From assembly GCA_002946415.1 (NCBI GenBank), contig NJPS01000031.1:186001-250000 (forward strand): a stretch of 64,000 nucleotides of DNA, in the 5' to 3' direction. The DNA is from Rutstroemia sp. NJR-2017a BVV2. Taxonomy: Eukaryota > Ascomycota > Leotiomycetes > Helotiales > Rutstroemiaceae. Position 1 is the first letter of the stretch. Each line of letters begins with the position of its first letter. This document shows positions 34,942 to 46,004 of this stretch, in pieces. The notes under the pieces are model-generated. The model was not told the DNA's origin and made no database searches. It was given only the letters and a program-made list of their open reading frames with translations. The position numbers and the translations under genes were made by a program.

Positions 34942-36050
34942 CTTGCCCCTGTTATCCGCTGTTGGCCCTCTTTTGGGGCAGCCCAGGATTTGTCTCGTAT
35001 GCACAGCCTTTCGAATTGTATCAAAAATGCCTAAGATAGATACGCTTTCAATTGTGCAGGCGTTGCATCCGAAGATTGGTAGTAATGCTGTTCTGGATCC
35101 GCTTCAGAGCTCTGGATCAATCGTACCGATCGTTTTAAGAGCACATGAGGAAATTGATGAAGAGGTCCTTGGGTAAACCTGGTGCCTGGACCTGGACCTG
35201 AGCCTGGGAGTGGGATGGAGATTGGGATAAGTTCTAAGTGTTCTCTTTTCTTCTCTCCCTTTGGGCTAACGTTATCTTTCTGCGGCAGCGAGACTCGTTC
35301 GGATGGGAACCCAGAACCTTCTCTTCTTCTCTGGCCCTTGCGATTAAGTCGCAATACGGTCTGGCAAGTCGAAAATATATTATAATCCTTGTTTGGCTTG
35401 CTCCACTGCCGTTAGACTAATTGCTCGGAGCTGGGAGGATTTGTGAAGGGACGGAATTGAAGTGGAAAAGATGAGTTGATATGGTCGGGATGAAACACTT
35501 TGTCGAGTGTGAAGTTTCCAAGGTTTCGATGTGGAATGTGCGAATGCTTTGGGCTTCAGCTTTTTCGAGCTATATTAACTTATCCCGATTATATTGTGAT
35601 GGACGATTCTATGCTATACTACTTCTGCTATACCTCTACTCTAGAACAATGCACAGCTATAAGCAGTCATGCTAAACAGTTTCCGACGGGAAGGGAAATA
35701 GTTGGGTTTGCAAGACACGGCTTGCTGAATAACGGTACCTGAGCCTGTACCGTACCTGAATAGGATAATTGCGATAAAACCCCATACAGTCGATCCAGGC
35801 ACAAAGCGGTGGTGGATGGTGGATGGTGGGTTGAGTGGAAGTGGTGGGTAATGGAAGTGCAAGTGCAAGTGGTGGACCGTGAACTGAATGAACGCAACTG
35901 TGCACTACACTGATTCAGCACTCAACACTGCACTGTACCTACAGCAACAAGGACCTCCTCCGAGCAAAGCCACAAATTTCAACGCTGCCCAGTGCTGGTA
36001 TTCAGGATCTCGGGGCATGGCTAGCGCTCATTATCCCAAAGGTACGAGTA

Positions 36051-36078
36051 TGCCCACCGCCCACCGCCCACCGCCCAC
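36051..36078. repeat. Tandem 7-bp repeat (GCCCACC)
   Basis: About four head-to-tail copies of GCCCACC in the gene-poor interval. Confidence 0.85.
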
Positions 36079-39000
36079 TACTCGCTCCCACAAGGCAGTA
36101 GAAGAGCACAGAGGAACTTGGGAGAACTTAGAAGTCGTCTCTGTACGTCAAGAATTCCCTCTTTCTCCCCATCCTGGAGTCACAGTAGTGTCGAAGCTAA
36201 CGGGGTCTTTGCAGATACCTACATACATGATCAATCACACGTGGACCACATAGGCACCTGTAGGTCTTTCAATGTAGCTTAGTCCGGTCTAGGCATGACC
36301 AAATGGTTTGTGTTGTGCAGTAGAGTCGATGCACTGTAGATGGTCATAGCAACAACACAACGTTGTGAGCCCCCTTATTAACTTCTGGCCGGCCGGTGCT
36401 ACAACCAAGCTACTTGAGTACTACCTTACCGGCATCCGACCTTTCTCCAAACAGGACTCGAAAATAACTTCATATTCATCCGACCGTATTTGCCCTTCGC
36501 ATGCAAGTAAGTGGTTTTACATCCAGGGCACATCCCACTCCATTTCCATTCCCATCCATCCCATCCAAGTCAGCATAAAATTCGCAAGTGCTTCAATAGT
36601 GCCTACTCGCTAGTCGGTAGCTCGAGTGGAGGCCCTGAGGGTCACTGGCAGGCACGCACTAACGTTTCACACGGTTAGGCCTCGAAAATATTCAAACAAC
36701 CAGTGACAACCCAACTATCCCAGCTAAACCCGTTCCGAATTTCTTAGCCAGGAACATACAATGCCGCGCTGAAACATAAAAGATGCCACTTAGCCGTCAT
36801 TCGCTATTCGCTCAAGAGCCGAGGCTGGGAGGCGGAGGATACGAAGCAGACTGGCACAACTGAATGAGGGAAAGATCAGAATGAGATAACGTGTTATGGA
36901 TTCGACTATGGATGCTATACGCGCGTACCTTACATACTCATACAGTCATGCTCCTACCCTCGTACAGGCTACCTTAAAAATGAGTTCACAAACGGTTGCA
37001 GGGTTACGTACGTACGTATTTAAGGCTTACGGACTCGGAGATGGATGTGCCATGCGAAGACATTCCACTTTCAATTTCACTTCCTCACCACGCACAACAC
37101 ATTCGGGGTCCGGAATGGAAGACGTTCCGATCGTAGACGCTGCTACCATTTATGGTGCTGTGCCGTGCTTGTGCTATGCATGCTATGCTGTGCTGTGCGT
37201 TCTTGCACACGCGCGCGGCTCCATGGTGTCGGTTCTTCATCTCACCTTGCTCACTCACTCACTGGGCGCAGCATGGTCTGAAGCTCCTGCAGGGCAGCTT
37301 GGGGTGATGCACGTGATGTATTACTGCAAATGAATCCTGGCCCTCGAGACATTGAAACGGTTTTCCTTTTTTTCTTATTGTCATCTCCTTTTTCCATGCG
37401 CTTCTATTTCATATCTAAAGTGGCTTGAAACAACAATATTGTGGAGTTTTCGTCGGAAGGATCTTGCATCACGTATCTACCCGGTGGCTGTTAGTTCAGA
37501 CGGATTCCTCAAGCATGAATCTTGATACTTGGGTAGAAGAAAATATATACATGCAATTGATGTTGGTTTTGCGATTGTTTGAAGTACATTTCAATAATTT
37601 ACAAGCAAGTTTTGTCTTCATGCTTTTGAGTTCGCGCGAGAATGTCCACTTGATGTGTCCTTACACTCTGACACAGGCTAGATCCACGTCGAATCATGCG
37701 AGAGAAAAGAGAGATGAGATGAGTGGATCTTCAGCCCTATTAAGCACTTGCTCAACCCAATGTCAGGTCTAGACTCCCAAGGACTTATGTTCCAGTAAGG
37801 ACAGATCACAACTGAGAGGCATGGTGTTCATAGAAATGTTCAATCTCGCATCATCTTGGCATTTTCCTTCTTGGTCTACTTCGATTCACCAGTTTAGACA
37901 GTTCATCCCACTGCTTCTTAATGGTATCCTGGTCTATTTCCAACACCATCCTGTCCCTTTCCATCAAGTTCGAGGTCCCAGAATAGGTCATTATCTGTGC
38001 TTTACAGAGATTGTCTTTTGTTGCATGTCTTCGAGCCGACACCACCGCCTAAAAGAGAAGATTGAAAAAGTGTATTCCTGAGTTGGTGCTTCACGTAATA
38101 GAGGATTCTCATGTAAGCTTCAGGATCGGCTAGCTTACTCGCTGTTTAAAACAATATCTGCAAAGACAAGTTTCTCTGGACACCTCTATATCGCATTGGC
38201 GGTGTCGCCAGTGTGGTTCATCGCCTTGTCTAATGTCCCCTCGCTGGCAGTTGCCGCCGATAGAAGTCTTGCTTGGCAACGGAATGCTCAATTGTCCGTA
38301 AGACGAGATATTCCAACATCATGAAGTATAGAACAGAGACCCGTTTGATAAACTTCAATTTTTACAAGGCCCATTTATTTTCCGTTGAGTGCCATACATC
38401 CGGTGTATTGTTTTCGCACATCGCAGGAGGAGAAACTGAAAGTCGGCCAAGTTGGCGAGGAATAAAAATCCAATCCTTCGACACTGCAGTCAGTCCTAGT
38501 GATGCCATTCATAGTGCTTTCAAGTGAATTGAGATAAAGTGATAATATGGGAGGTACGAATTAAAGATTGTTCTCATGGATTGATGCTTGGCATATTTCA
38601 TATTCTCGCCCAAGACAAACGGGTAACAATCACCAAGAAATACGAATTTTCGAAAGAAATAAAAAGAAGTCGGTGGCGAAGTAATGCCCTCTGAGGAATC
38701 AGCAAACCTCACTTTTATATGCCTTGCATTTCATTACATGTGCAAGCTGTCGCCAATAATTTCTATCATTTGTTATTGATGGTCTCCAACACGTTACATC
38801 CGAACCTTCACCCGATGTTATCAACATTGGACCCGCCTTTCCAACCACCCAGTCAATAACTTATGCCCGAAGTAAAAGCCGATGACGCATTGAATCAATG
38901 GTAGTAGGCTACTCTTTCACCACCCATTGCGTGGAAGGCTATGCCAGCCTTGCATATTAGAGAAAGTTAAAAGCATGTTGTGCGTGTACATTATATCCAT

Positions 39001-39481
39001 ATCGGATGTAACAACTCAGACAAGAACCTCCGCCTCATCCAAGGCTCATCGACAGCACATCTTATCGGTCCTACACAACAACTTTAAAGAAGCCATGAAC
39101 GGTGTTTATCTACCAATAGAGGCACATGATCTATCGATCGACGATGTTCCCCTGGCACCGTTGAGGAACCTACTGCATGGAGCGTCTTCCGGACGTAGTT
39201 ACCGATATGCAGCTGCAGAAATGGACGGTTAGATCGATGGCTTTTGTTGACAGCTACGTCATGTGTATATGATTTGGATGTCGATGTACATAGCACTGCC
39301 CTCAAGCTAGTCCAGTATTCACATTCCCATCTGCCGGCGACGATGCTGGCCAAGGCCGGTGCATGCGTATGCACTCGTAATACCGCCGATAGCGAGAAGC
39401 AAGTCGCATATTCCACCATCATTCATCTTATCATCAAGGAGATAATTCGAATCCGAGCACAGCCCAAATGGACAGAGAGAT

Positions 39482-39491
39482 ACATATAAAG
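39482..39491 (+). promoter_or_regulatory. Candidate TATA element of the alcohol dehydrogenase gene
   Basis: ACATATAAAG lies about 62 bp upstream of ATG 39553 and is followed by a CT-rich run, the usual layout of a strong fungal core promoter. Confidence 0.35.
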
Positions 39492-39552
39492 ATCTCTCTC
39501 TCTCCTCTTCCCAAACACCTCACCCACACAAACCCACCTCACCTCAACCAGA

Positions 39553-40913
39553 ATGCCTTCCCTGCTAAACACCACCCTCGCCCTCGCCAATGCCACCATG
39601 CGCGCCGTCGTCTGGCAAGGCACGCCCTACAGCATGGCCGTCCTCGACGTCCCACGGCCAACCATCCAAGCCGGCACCGATGCCATAGTGCGCATCACCA
39701 CAGCCGCCATCTGCGGCACGGATCTGCATACGTACCACGGGGTCTACGGCAGCGCGGAAGCACCGTGGATTATGGGGCATGAGGGGATCGGGATTGTGGA
39801 TGAGATAGGTAGTGCGGTTAGTGGGATTAGTGTTGGGGATCATGTGATTATTCCGGATAATGTGATTGTCGAGCCGGTGGATGGGAGTCCGGCGAATCCG
39901 TTGTCGTTTGGGCTGGGGGATGATTATGGGGAGGGGATGGGGGGTACGCAGGGTGAGTTTTGAAGGGGACGGGGGTGGGAGGGGCTTCTTTTATAGTTCC
40001 TTTTCCTTTCCATCTTTCTATCGTTTCGGATAAAGTATAAGATGCTAATTCCCTACATCTTAGCTGAATACGTACGCGTTCCCTACGCAGCAAACGCTCT
40101 AATTCCAATCCCCTCCACAAACACCACAAACGGCACCGCGATTCCCGATTCCGAGTACCTAACTCTCGGCGACATTTTCTCAACCGCATGGGTCGGCGTA
40201 ACGCGTTCTGGATTCCAACCCGGCGACACGATAGCCATCTTTGGCGCTGGTCCCGTCGGGCTGCTCGCTGCGTATTCTGCGATCTTGCGAGGTGCTTCGC
40301 GCGTTTATTCGGTATGCTTTCTCTTCTGTCTTTCCCCTTTCCTTCCATCTTAAGTTTTTCGTAATGGTATAAACACCGATCCTAACTCCCCCAGATCGAC
40401 CACGAACCCACCCGCCTCTCCCTCGCCCAATCCATCGGCGCCGTCCCCATCAACTTCGCCACTACGGACCCCGTCTCCGCCATCCTCACTCACGAGCCCT
40501 CGGGCGTCCGCCGCGCCGTCGACTGCGTCGGCTTCGAAGCGCTGAACCCCTCACTCGCGCACTCCCCCAACATCATTTTCCAGCAAGCGGTCGCGATGCT
40601 CGCCACCCAAGGCGGGTTCGGCGGCGTCGGCGTGTACAATTCGCAGGCGAATAGCAGCGGCACGCCGCTCGCGGCAGTGTATGGTCCGGAATTGGAGTTC
40701 CCGGCTGCGGAGTTCTTTACCAAGGGCTTGAGCTGGGTTACGGGCGCGGTGGATATTAGTGAGGCGGTCCCGGAATTGTTGCGGTTGGTGGCGAGTGGGA
40801 GGGCGAGGCCCGGGTTTATTGTTAGTAGCACGGTGGGGATTGAGGAGGCGCCGGAGTATTATGGGAGGTTTGATAGGCATGAGGAGACGAAGGTGTATAT
40901 TAATTTCCCTTGA
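39553..40913 (+). CDS. Medium-chain zinc-type alcohol dehydrogenase
   Basis: NAD(P)-dependent MDR oxidoreductase related to glutathione-independent formaldehyde dehydrogenases. Three exons, 39553-39952, 40064-40311 and 40395-40913, 388 residues. The catalytic-zinc ligands are visible in ICGTDLHTYHG and GHEGIGIVDEIG. The cofactor motif is IFGAGPVGLLAA, followed by GASRVYSIDHEPTRLSLA, where Asp of IDHE suggests NAD preference. RAVDCVGFEA and the C-terminal HEETKVYINF complete the fold. The loop that normally carries four cysteines for the structural zinc has none (PDNVIVEPVDGSPANP). Coding-strand composition flips from C-rich to G-rich within exons 1 and 3. The gene converges on the epimerase-like gene. 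Confidence 0.9.
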
Positions 40914-41165
40914 GGTGGAGGTGTTTTTGGGCTGGTTGGCTGGTTTGTGTTTGGAGGGTGGAAAGTGCAGGGAGGTGAGATGAGGAGAAGGTTGTATTGA
41001 TTCGGGTATATGAGGTCGTGTAATGGAACGACGATGATAGGGGAAGTGGCTTGGTGATGGTGGGAGAAAATAATTACCATTTTGTGTATATAACTCTGAA
41101 ATATGCGGGTATTACTGTCAGAGTTCTCCAGTACCCAATGTGCTCCAGTACCCGGAAACCATTGC

Positions 41166-42589
41166 TCAAGCTTTTGCTTTCCCGCTCATCTCAGACACAA
41201 GCTCGTCGATATCACTCAGAAAGGCATTTTCACCATACTTTGGCTCCCATCCCAACACCTGCCTTGCTCTATCTGCCTTCGTTCTACAGCTTTTAAACCA
41301 ATGAATTCAGCAAGCGTAGCCAGCCAATTAAGAACAAAGACGAGACTGACTTACCTAGAAGCCAAAATACTCTCAGCCATCCGCACATCGCCTGCATAAA
41401 ACTTCTCCGCAAATTCCTGCAACCCCATGCTCATCACTTCATCTGTATCCAGAACACCCAAAGCCTTTCCCGTATGTGCAATTCGTTGCCCAATGCTTCT
41501 AAATGACTGAAACCCATTTTCCGCAAAGTAGTAACCGGTTTTGCCGAATGGAATATCGGCGGAAGAGTCATGGAGGATGTGCTCAACAAGGGTGTAGAAT
41601 AGGGAGCCGAGATCGCGGATATGAATGCGGCTCCACATTCCTGACCCGTCGCCTAGTATTACTGCCTTCCTTGTCTCAAGGGCTTGGTGTATCATTGTTT
41701 TGACTTGTGTGTCATAGCTGTTGGTTAATATCCCTGGGGGCGGTCCAACTTGGAGGCTTGTTAGCACATCACGGCGGAGATGAGATGGGATGATCTAGTG
41801 CTGGCAAAATGATCCGGACTCTGAGACTCACAGATGAGGGGAGCCGGAACAAGATATGTTTTCACGTGAAGCTCTTCACCCAGCGCAACCACCAGTTGAT
41901 TAACCTTTCTCACCGGACTATGTGTTTCAGGGAAGTGCTTTTCGATGTCATAGATATCGTCTGAGACATCGGAATAGACCGCTGTGTCGACCCTTTCTCC
42001 ACTTACGGGCCAGTCGCCAAGCATCGAGGTTCCGGATGTCTAGACATTTTAGACCAAGCTTATGGCGGGGTAGACAGATGGTGGATTTGACGTACATGGA
42101 TGTAATGTACATCACGTCCTGTGTCTTTTTTCCGCTCAGAAAGACCTTGGATGCAAGCTTTCGCGCAGCCCTCGTGGCGGGCTGAAGCCGCTGCTATGAT
42201 TACTATGGAATTCGATCAATAAGTATTATACTATATCATCCAAGATAATACAAAACAAAACTGATCTCCCTCCGCGGGGAAAAGAACCTACCATCATGCC
42301 TCCTCGCCCCATCCCGGATCGTCCCCTCATCATCAATATCGCGAAGCCACACCCCTTCCACACCCACGGATTTCAGCTTCTGGATTTGTTCCTGCCTGCG
42401 TACGAACGCCGTAATCTCATACCGCGCAGCACTTGCTGGGTCTTGGAGAAACGCGGCCAGGACAGAGCCGCCGCTGTGATATTCTTAGTATTTAGGACTA
42501 GAAACGCTGAGACTCAAGCGCTGGGATGGAGGATGGGATTACATGTAGCCGGTGGACCCGATTAGAAGGACTTTGATTTTGGCGGCCAT
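41166..42589 (-). CDS. NAD(P)-binding epimerase/dehydratase-like protein (extended SDR)
   Basis: Rossmann-fold protein of the atypical extended SDR group common in fungi. Six exons: 42589-42543, 42473-42292, 42202-42096, 42039-41832, 41748-41355 and 41283-41166, 351 residues, all joining in frame. The cofactor motif IGSTGYIGG is split by the first intron (GSTGYI then GGSVLAAFLQ). Then come VTAFVRR-like ITAFVRRQEQI, VHYIHTSGTSML (the S/T of the active region), LVPAPLI at the usual substrate loop, and a C-terminal AFEILGWEP-like RQVLGWEPKYGE. The YxxxK pair is replaced by a weakly matching SPVRKVN stretch, as in several NmrA-like relatives, so catalysis is uncertain. Substrate unknown. Confidence 0.8.
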
Positions 42590-43974
42590 GAGTTGGGTTG
42601 GTTGGGTTGGATGAGACAGAGATATGAGGCGGGGCGGCGGGAGCGGCTATTGTATTGTGCTATGCTATCGGGTTGAGTAACCTTACTTCGTACGCGACAC
42701 TCTGCTGTGCTTGGAAAAGACTGCGTATGCGTATGTAATGGGTAAGTTATGCATGAAGCGGCGTGGACCGCGTGGTACGATATTTTCCAGAATCTCACGC
42801 ATTCAACCGCTCTCACCGGATCCCGAAACCTCGCACGTAATCCTTCGGGAGGTTCAAGAAGACTGTTACCTGGCTCCTATACTCCATATCTGCAGATCTT
42901 TCGCGATGTCTACCGTCTGCTGTCTGGCTGTTTGGACATGCAAATACACGCAAATGATATTAAAACAAGGTTACGGTAAACAAACTAAGCTTCAATTCCA
43001 GAAACAAAGAGACAAGATTAGCACAAAGTTAAAGGCATTAAAGTTGTTTCTGATCTGTCAAAACGCGACACGACCGGCCCATCCGGTGATCTTAGGCTTG
43101 GTGGGTGGTGCCACTGTGGTGGTAGGGGTGAGGGCTACGGCTACCAGAACCGGAAACAAGTCGGATCTCTGCGACAGTAACGCGCAAAGAACAAAGCAAG
43201 CAGACGTGAAGATATAAATTCTATTGCAGCCCGAACTAGAAGCATGAAGGTCTTGGCCGGCCAGGTGTCTGTCGCATACGGAAAATTCCTCGATCGGACA
43301 AAGTACAGTCTTTGCATCCGAGCAAAGCAGGGATCTCGCTTGCTCTCCACGGAGTCCACTCTTTCCCCTCTCCACACAGCTAATTATCCAACCAGACTAG
43401 CCCAGCCAAGCCAAGCCAGGTACTGCAGGAAGTACTTTTCTTATTCACTCACTCTCTTCCTTTGGGCAATGCTCCGCCGACAACATTTCTCACCCTCTTA
43501 GCCCTTCCACCTTCCAACTTCCAACTGCCACACACTCGTTTAACGACGCCCAAGTTCCCAACATCCTCACGTTCTTTTCATCGGCATCGTTCGCCCATGC
43601 AGTAGAGATTTGGACGACAGGGCTTGGCTTATGACACATCGTTTTTCGACCACATCTACCTACCGAACCTACCGAAATTAATTGAGAGCTGAGGGATGCA
43701 ACTGGAATACGGGTATCCCTGAACGCTTGTCCAACCATCACCAACGAGGACCCTTTCTCCATCAATTCACCAAACTGACCAACCCAAACGACTCGGCATA
43801 CGGCATATGAGATATACTTCGAAGCTTGTCGGCAGATATCTTCGCGGCTCAAAAGACCTTCCTCAACCGGAACCGAATTGACAGTTCGCAAGGACCGGCA
43901 TTGATTGAAAACTCTGGACGTATCGATATCAGGCCATCATCGCGGTCGCGAGGACCAACTCGAATAACAACGCA
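42590..43974. other. Intergenic region between divergent genes
   Basis: Promoters of the epimerase-like gene and the CFEM-type gene. No supported gene on either strand. Confidence 0.45.
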
Positions 43975-44773
43975 ATGCATCGATCTATCCTTCTATTCGT
44001 TTCGACCCTTCTACCCGTCATAATCAGCGCTCAGCAATTGAAAGATGGAGCGATTGTGCCTTTTGAAACCAGTCTCCCCTCCTGCGCATCGCAATGCGGC
44101 CCGCTTTCCGATGTGCAAGGAGCATGTAGTCCACCAGTTACCAGCACGGCAGATAGCTCTTGTTTCTGCTCGGATTCCCGATTGAAAGCATTCTTGCAAG
44201 GAACTTCGGGTGTTTCTTCGGTTTGTGGCGCTGCGAGCTGCTCCTCGACCACCGACTTACAGACGATCGAGAGCTGGTATGAGAGTTATTGCAATGTGAA
44301 GTCTACAACAGGGACAACTACTTCATCGAGTAGTAGTAGTACAGGGACTTCTTCCTCAAATTCGAGCTCGAACTCTGGTTCTGGGAAACCTGTTACCTGG
44401 TATGTCCATACGCTTTTAAAAATGTGCATAGGTTCTTACTAATATGCTTTAAAGGTTTTCTTCGCATTGGAAATGGGTTGTCATGCTCATTGTACTCATT
44501 CTGGGTATCACAGCTGCTTGGCTTTTAGCAGCATTTTTCAGACGACGATATCTTCGCAAGAGAGAAAGAGAAATCGAGATGCGACCACCAGTTGCTCTGG
44601 GGCCACACCAGGTTCAAGGGATGACAGGTGGCTACAAATACGGAGATGGAGTCGTCAATGCTGCTGATGGAGGACATCACAAGGATGCTGCAAGATCAAC
44701 AGTGACGGCCACACCAGCAGATGCGACGCGAGGAAAGAGGGAAAGCAATCTTCAGAAGAAGTCGAGAAAGTAA
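43975..44773 (+). CDS. Secreted-then-anchored membrane protein with CFEM-like eight-cysteine domain
   Basis: Cell-surface protein. Two exons, 43975-44399 and 44455-44773, 247 residues. A signal peptide (MHRSILLFVSTLLPVIISAQ) precedes a compact domain with eight cysteines: PSC, SQC, GAC, SSC-FC, VC, SC and YC, in the order and spacing of CFEM domains. A Ser/Thr-rich stalk follows (TTTSSSSSSTGTSSSN), then after the intron a transmembrane helix (VVMLIVLILGITAAWLLAAFF) and a basic cytoplasmic tail starting RRRYLRKRERE. Unlike GPI-anchored CFEM proteins it is held by a real transmembrane segment with a cytosolic tail, which suggests adhesion or sensing rather than only haem capture. The CFEM assignment rests on cysteine spacing alone. 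Confidence 0.78.
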
Positions 44774-46004
44774 ATATTGGATCTTAGGGACATATCCATA
44801 TGATAGGATGTTTGGGGGAAGGCGTTCGGTAATATATGGTATTTGACTGGCGAAGCCCAAGAGTATATACTCTGCGCTGCGGATATATAATTGGTGTCAA
44901 TATTTACAGCACTAGGTGTTGGTAATTTCACGTAATGGAACAGTAGTTTCCGGGTATAGACGGACAGCTTGTTCTGGAAAGTTAGCCACGCCAAAATTCA
45001 AATGATTTCATGAAGAGTTGTTCTAGATCCATCTTCAGGGAAAGTGAATTTAGGGTTCATTCACTTCTCAATCAAAAAGGAACTGTTGATCCTGGTTTTC
45101 GTTGTTCTCGTTGCTCACACTTTTTGTTATCAAAAACAATATATTCCTCGTCTCTGCCGTACCAAATCGACAACAACCACAACCACAACCAACTTTGCTA
45201 TGCGCTATTTATCAGTTCCCAAAGAAGTCATCTTCCTTACCTGTTCCGTCCTTCTTACCTGCTACATACTCAACACGCTCATTCAAGGATCAGTTCTTTG
45301 GTTCTGCGTCTCCATCAATTTTATCTTCCTACTTTGCACCGCTGCCGTTTACCTCTCCGTGGTCTACGAAATCTACTCATTCAGATTATACTGGATTTGC
45401 GATCGAGGCCGAAGTATGGTCTAACTGCTCTCATACCATCATTGACCATTAGACGGTAAGTCCTTGACTTCCGTTCTGGAAGAGTTTGCTCTCTCTTGGC
45501 TATTCGCCTTCCTTTCCTGTATTCTTCTACTGGATCTTCTTTTGCATGCCCCTCTTTGATATTCACTCCTCCCGTATGCTCTTCTCCAGGCTTCCTGTTC
45601 TACTGGCTTCCGCGGATCTCTACATTACGGAAGCCCCTCTTACCTTCCCTTCACCTTCATCTACTTAATAACCTACCTTTGAGAGTATGAATTTTTACAT
45701 ACTTACCCTTCTTAGTCTCACATTTCGTGGACATCTCCGCTTGTCCTCTACTACCCGCTGATAGAACCAACCTATCACTTCGGACTGAACTGCCATACGA
45801 ACAACGACATTATCTACACATCTCGAGCTCGTCTTTTTCCATCGTCTCCCCAGGTTCAATTTACAACCATTCTTAGTCTGCAACCACATTCTTACTCTTC
45901 ATAACTCATCTTTGTACTGCAGCTGGTATGACCGATACCTCGAGAGTCAAAAATTGATTGCAGAACACTCTCACCAAACAAACTTCTTCCGCCATCAAGA
46001 AAAC
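44774..46004. other. Intergenic region and probable 5' leader with intron
   Basis: A GTAAGT donor at about 45460 and a strong pyrimidine tract plus TGCAG acceptor ending at 45922 could delimit a 5'-UTR intron of about 460 bp in the downstream RRM gene. A hydrophobic 74-residue frame from about 45200 lacks support as a gene. Confidence 0.35.

Larger units (their letters stand above)
34942..39552. other. 4.6 kb gene-poor interval with scattered tandem repeats
   Basis: No reading frame here has convincing coding character. It holds the RhoGAP and alcohol dehydrogenase promoters, short tandem repeats (near 35810-35870 and 36051-36078), GCTATGC/GCTGTGC iterations at about 37150-37200, and palindromic GTACGTACGTA near 37010. 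It could contain non-coding RNA genes or long UTRs that sequence alone does not reveal. Confidence 0.5.

Noticed and set aside
35280..35425. tRNA-like boxes on the minus strand (TAGTCTAACGG and GGTTCCCATCC)
   Set aside because: The A- and B-box-like strings are about 100 bp apart, the acceptor stem does not pair and no credible anticodon arm forms.
36896..37333. 145-residue plus-strand frame
   Set aside because: The translation is driven by GCTATGC/GCTGTGC iterations and has no family features.
37821..38081. Overlapping frames on both strands near 38 kb
   Set aside because: Neither has a recognisable motif, and no splice sites extend them.
43490..43891. 133-residue minus-strand frame upstream of the CFEM-type gene
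   Set aside because: No domain, signal peptide or splice support, and it covers the expected promoter.
45010..45459. Hydrophobic frames of 116-149 residues in three phases
   Set aside because: Three phases open at once reflects pyrimidine-rich sequence; it is more likely the 5' leader of the RRM gene.
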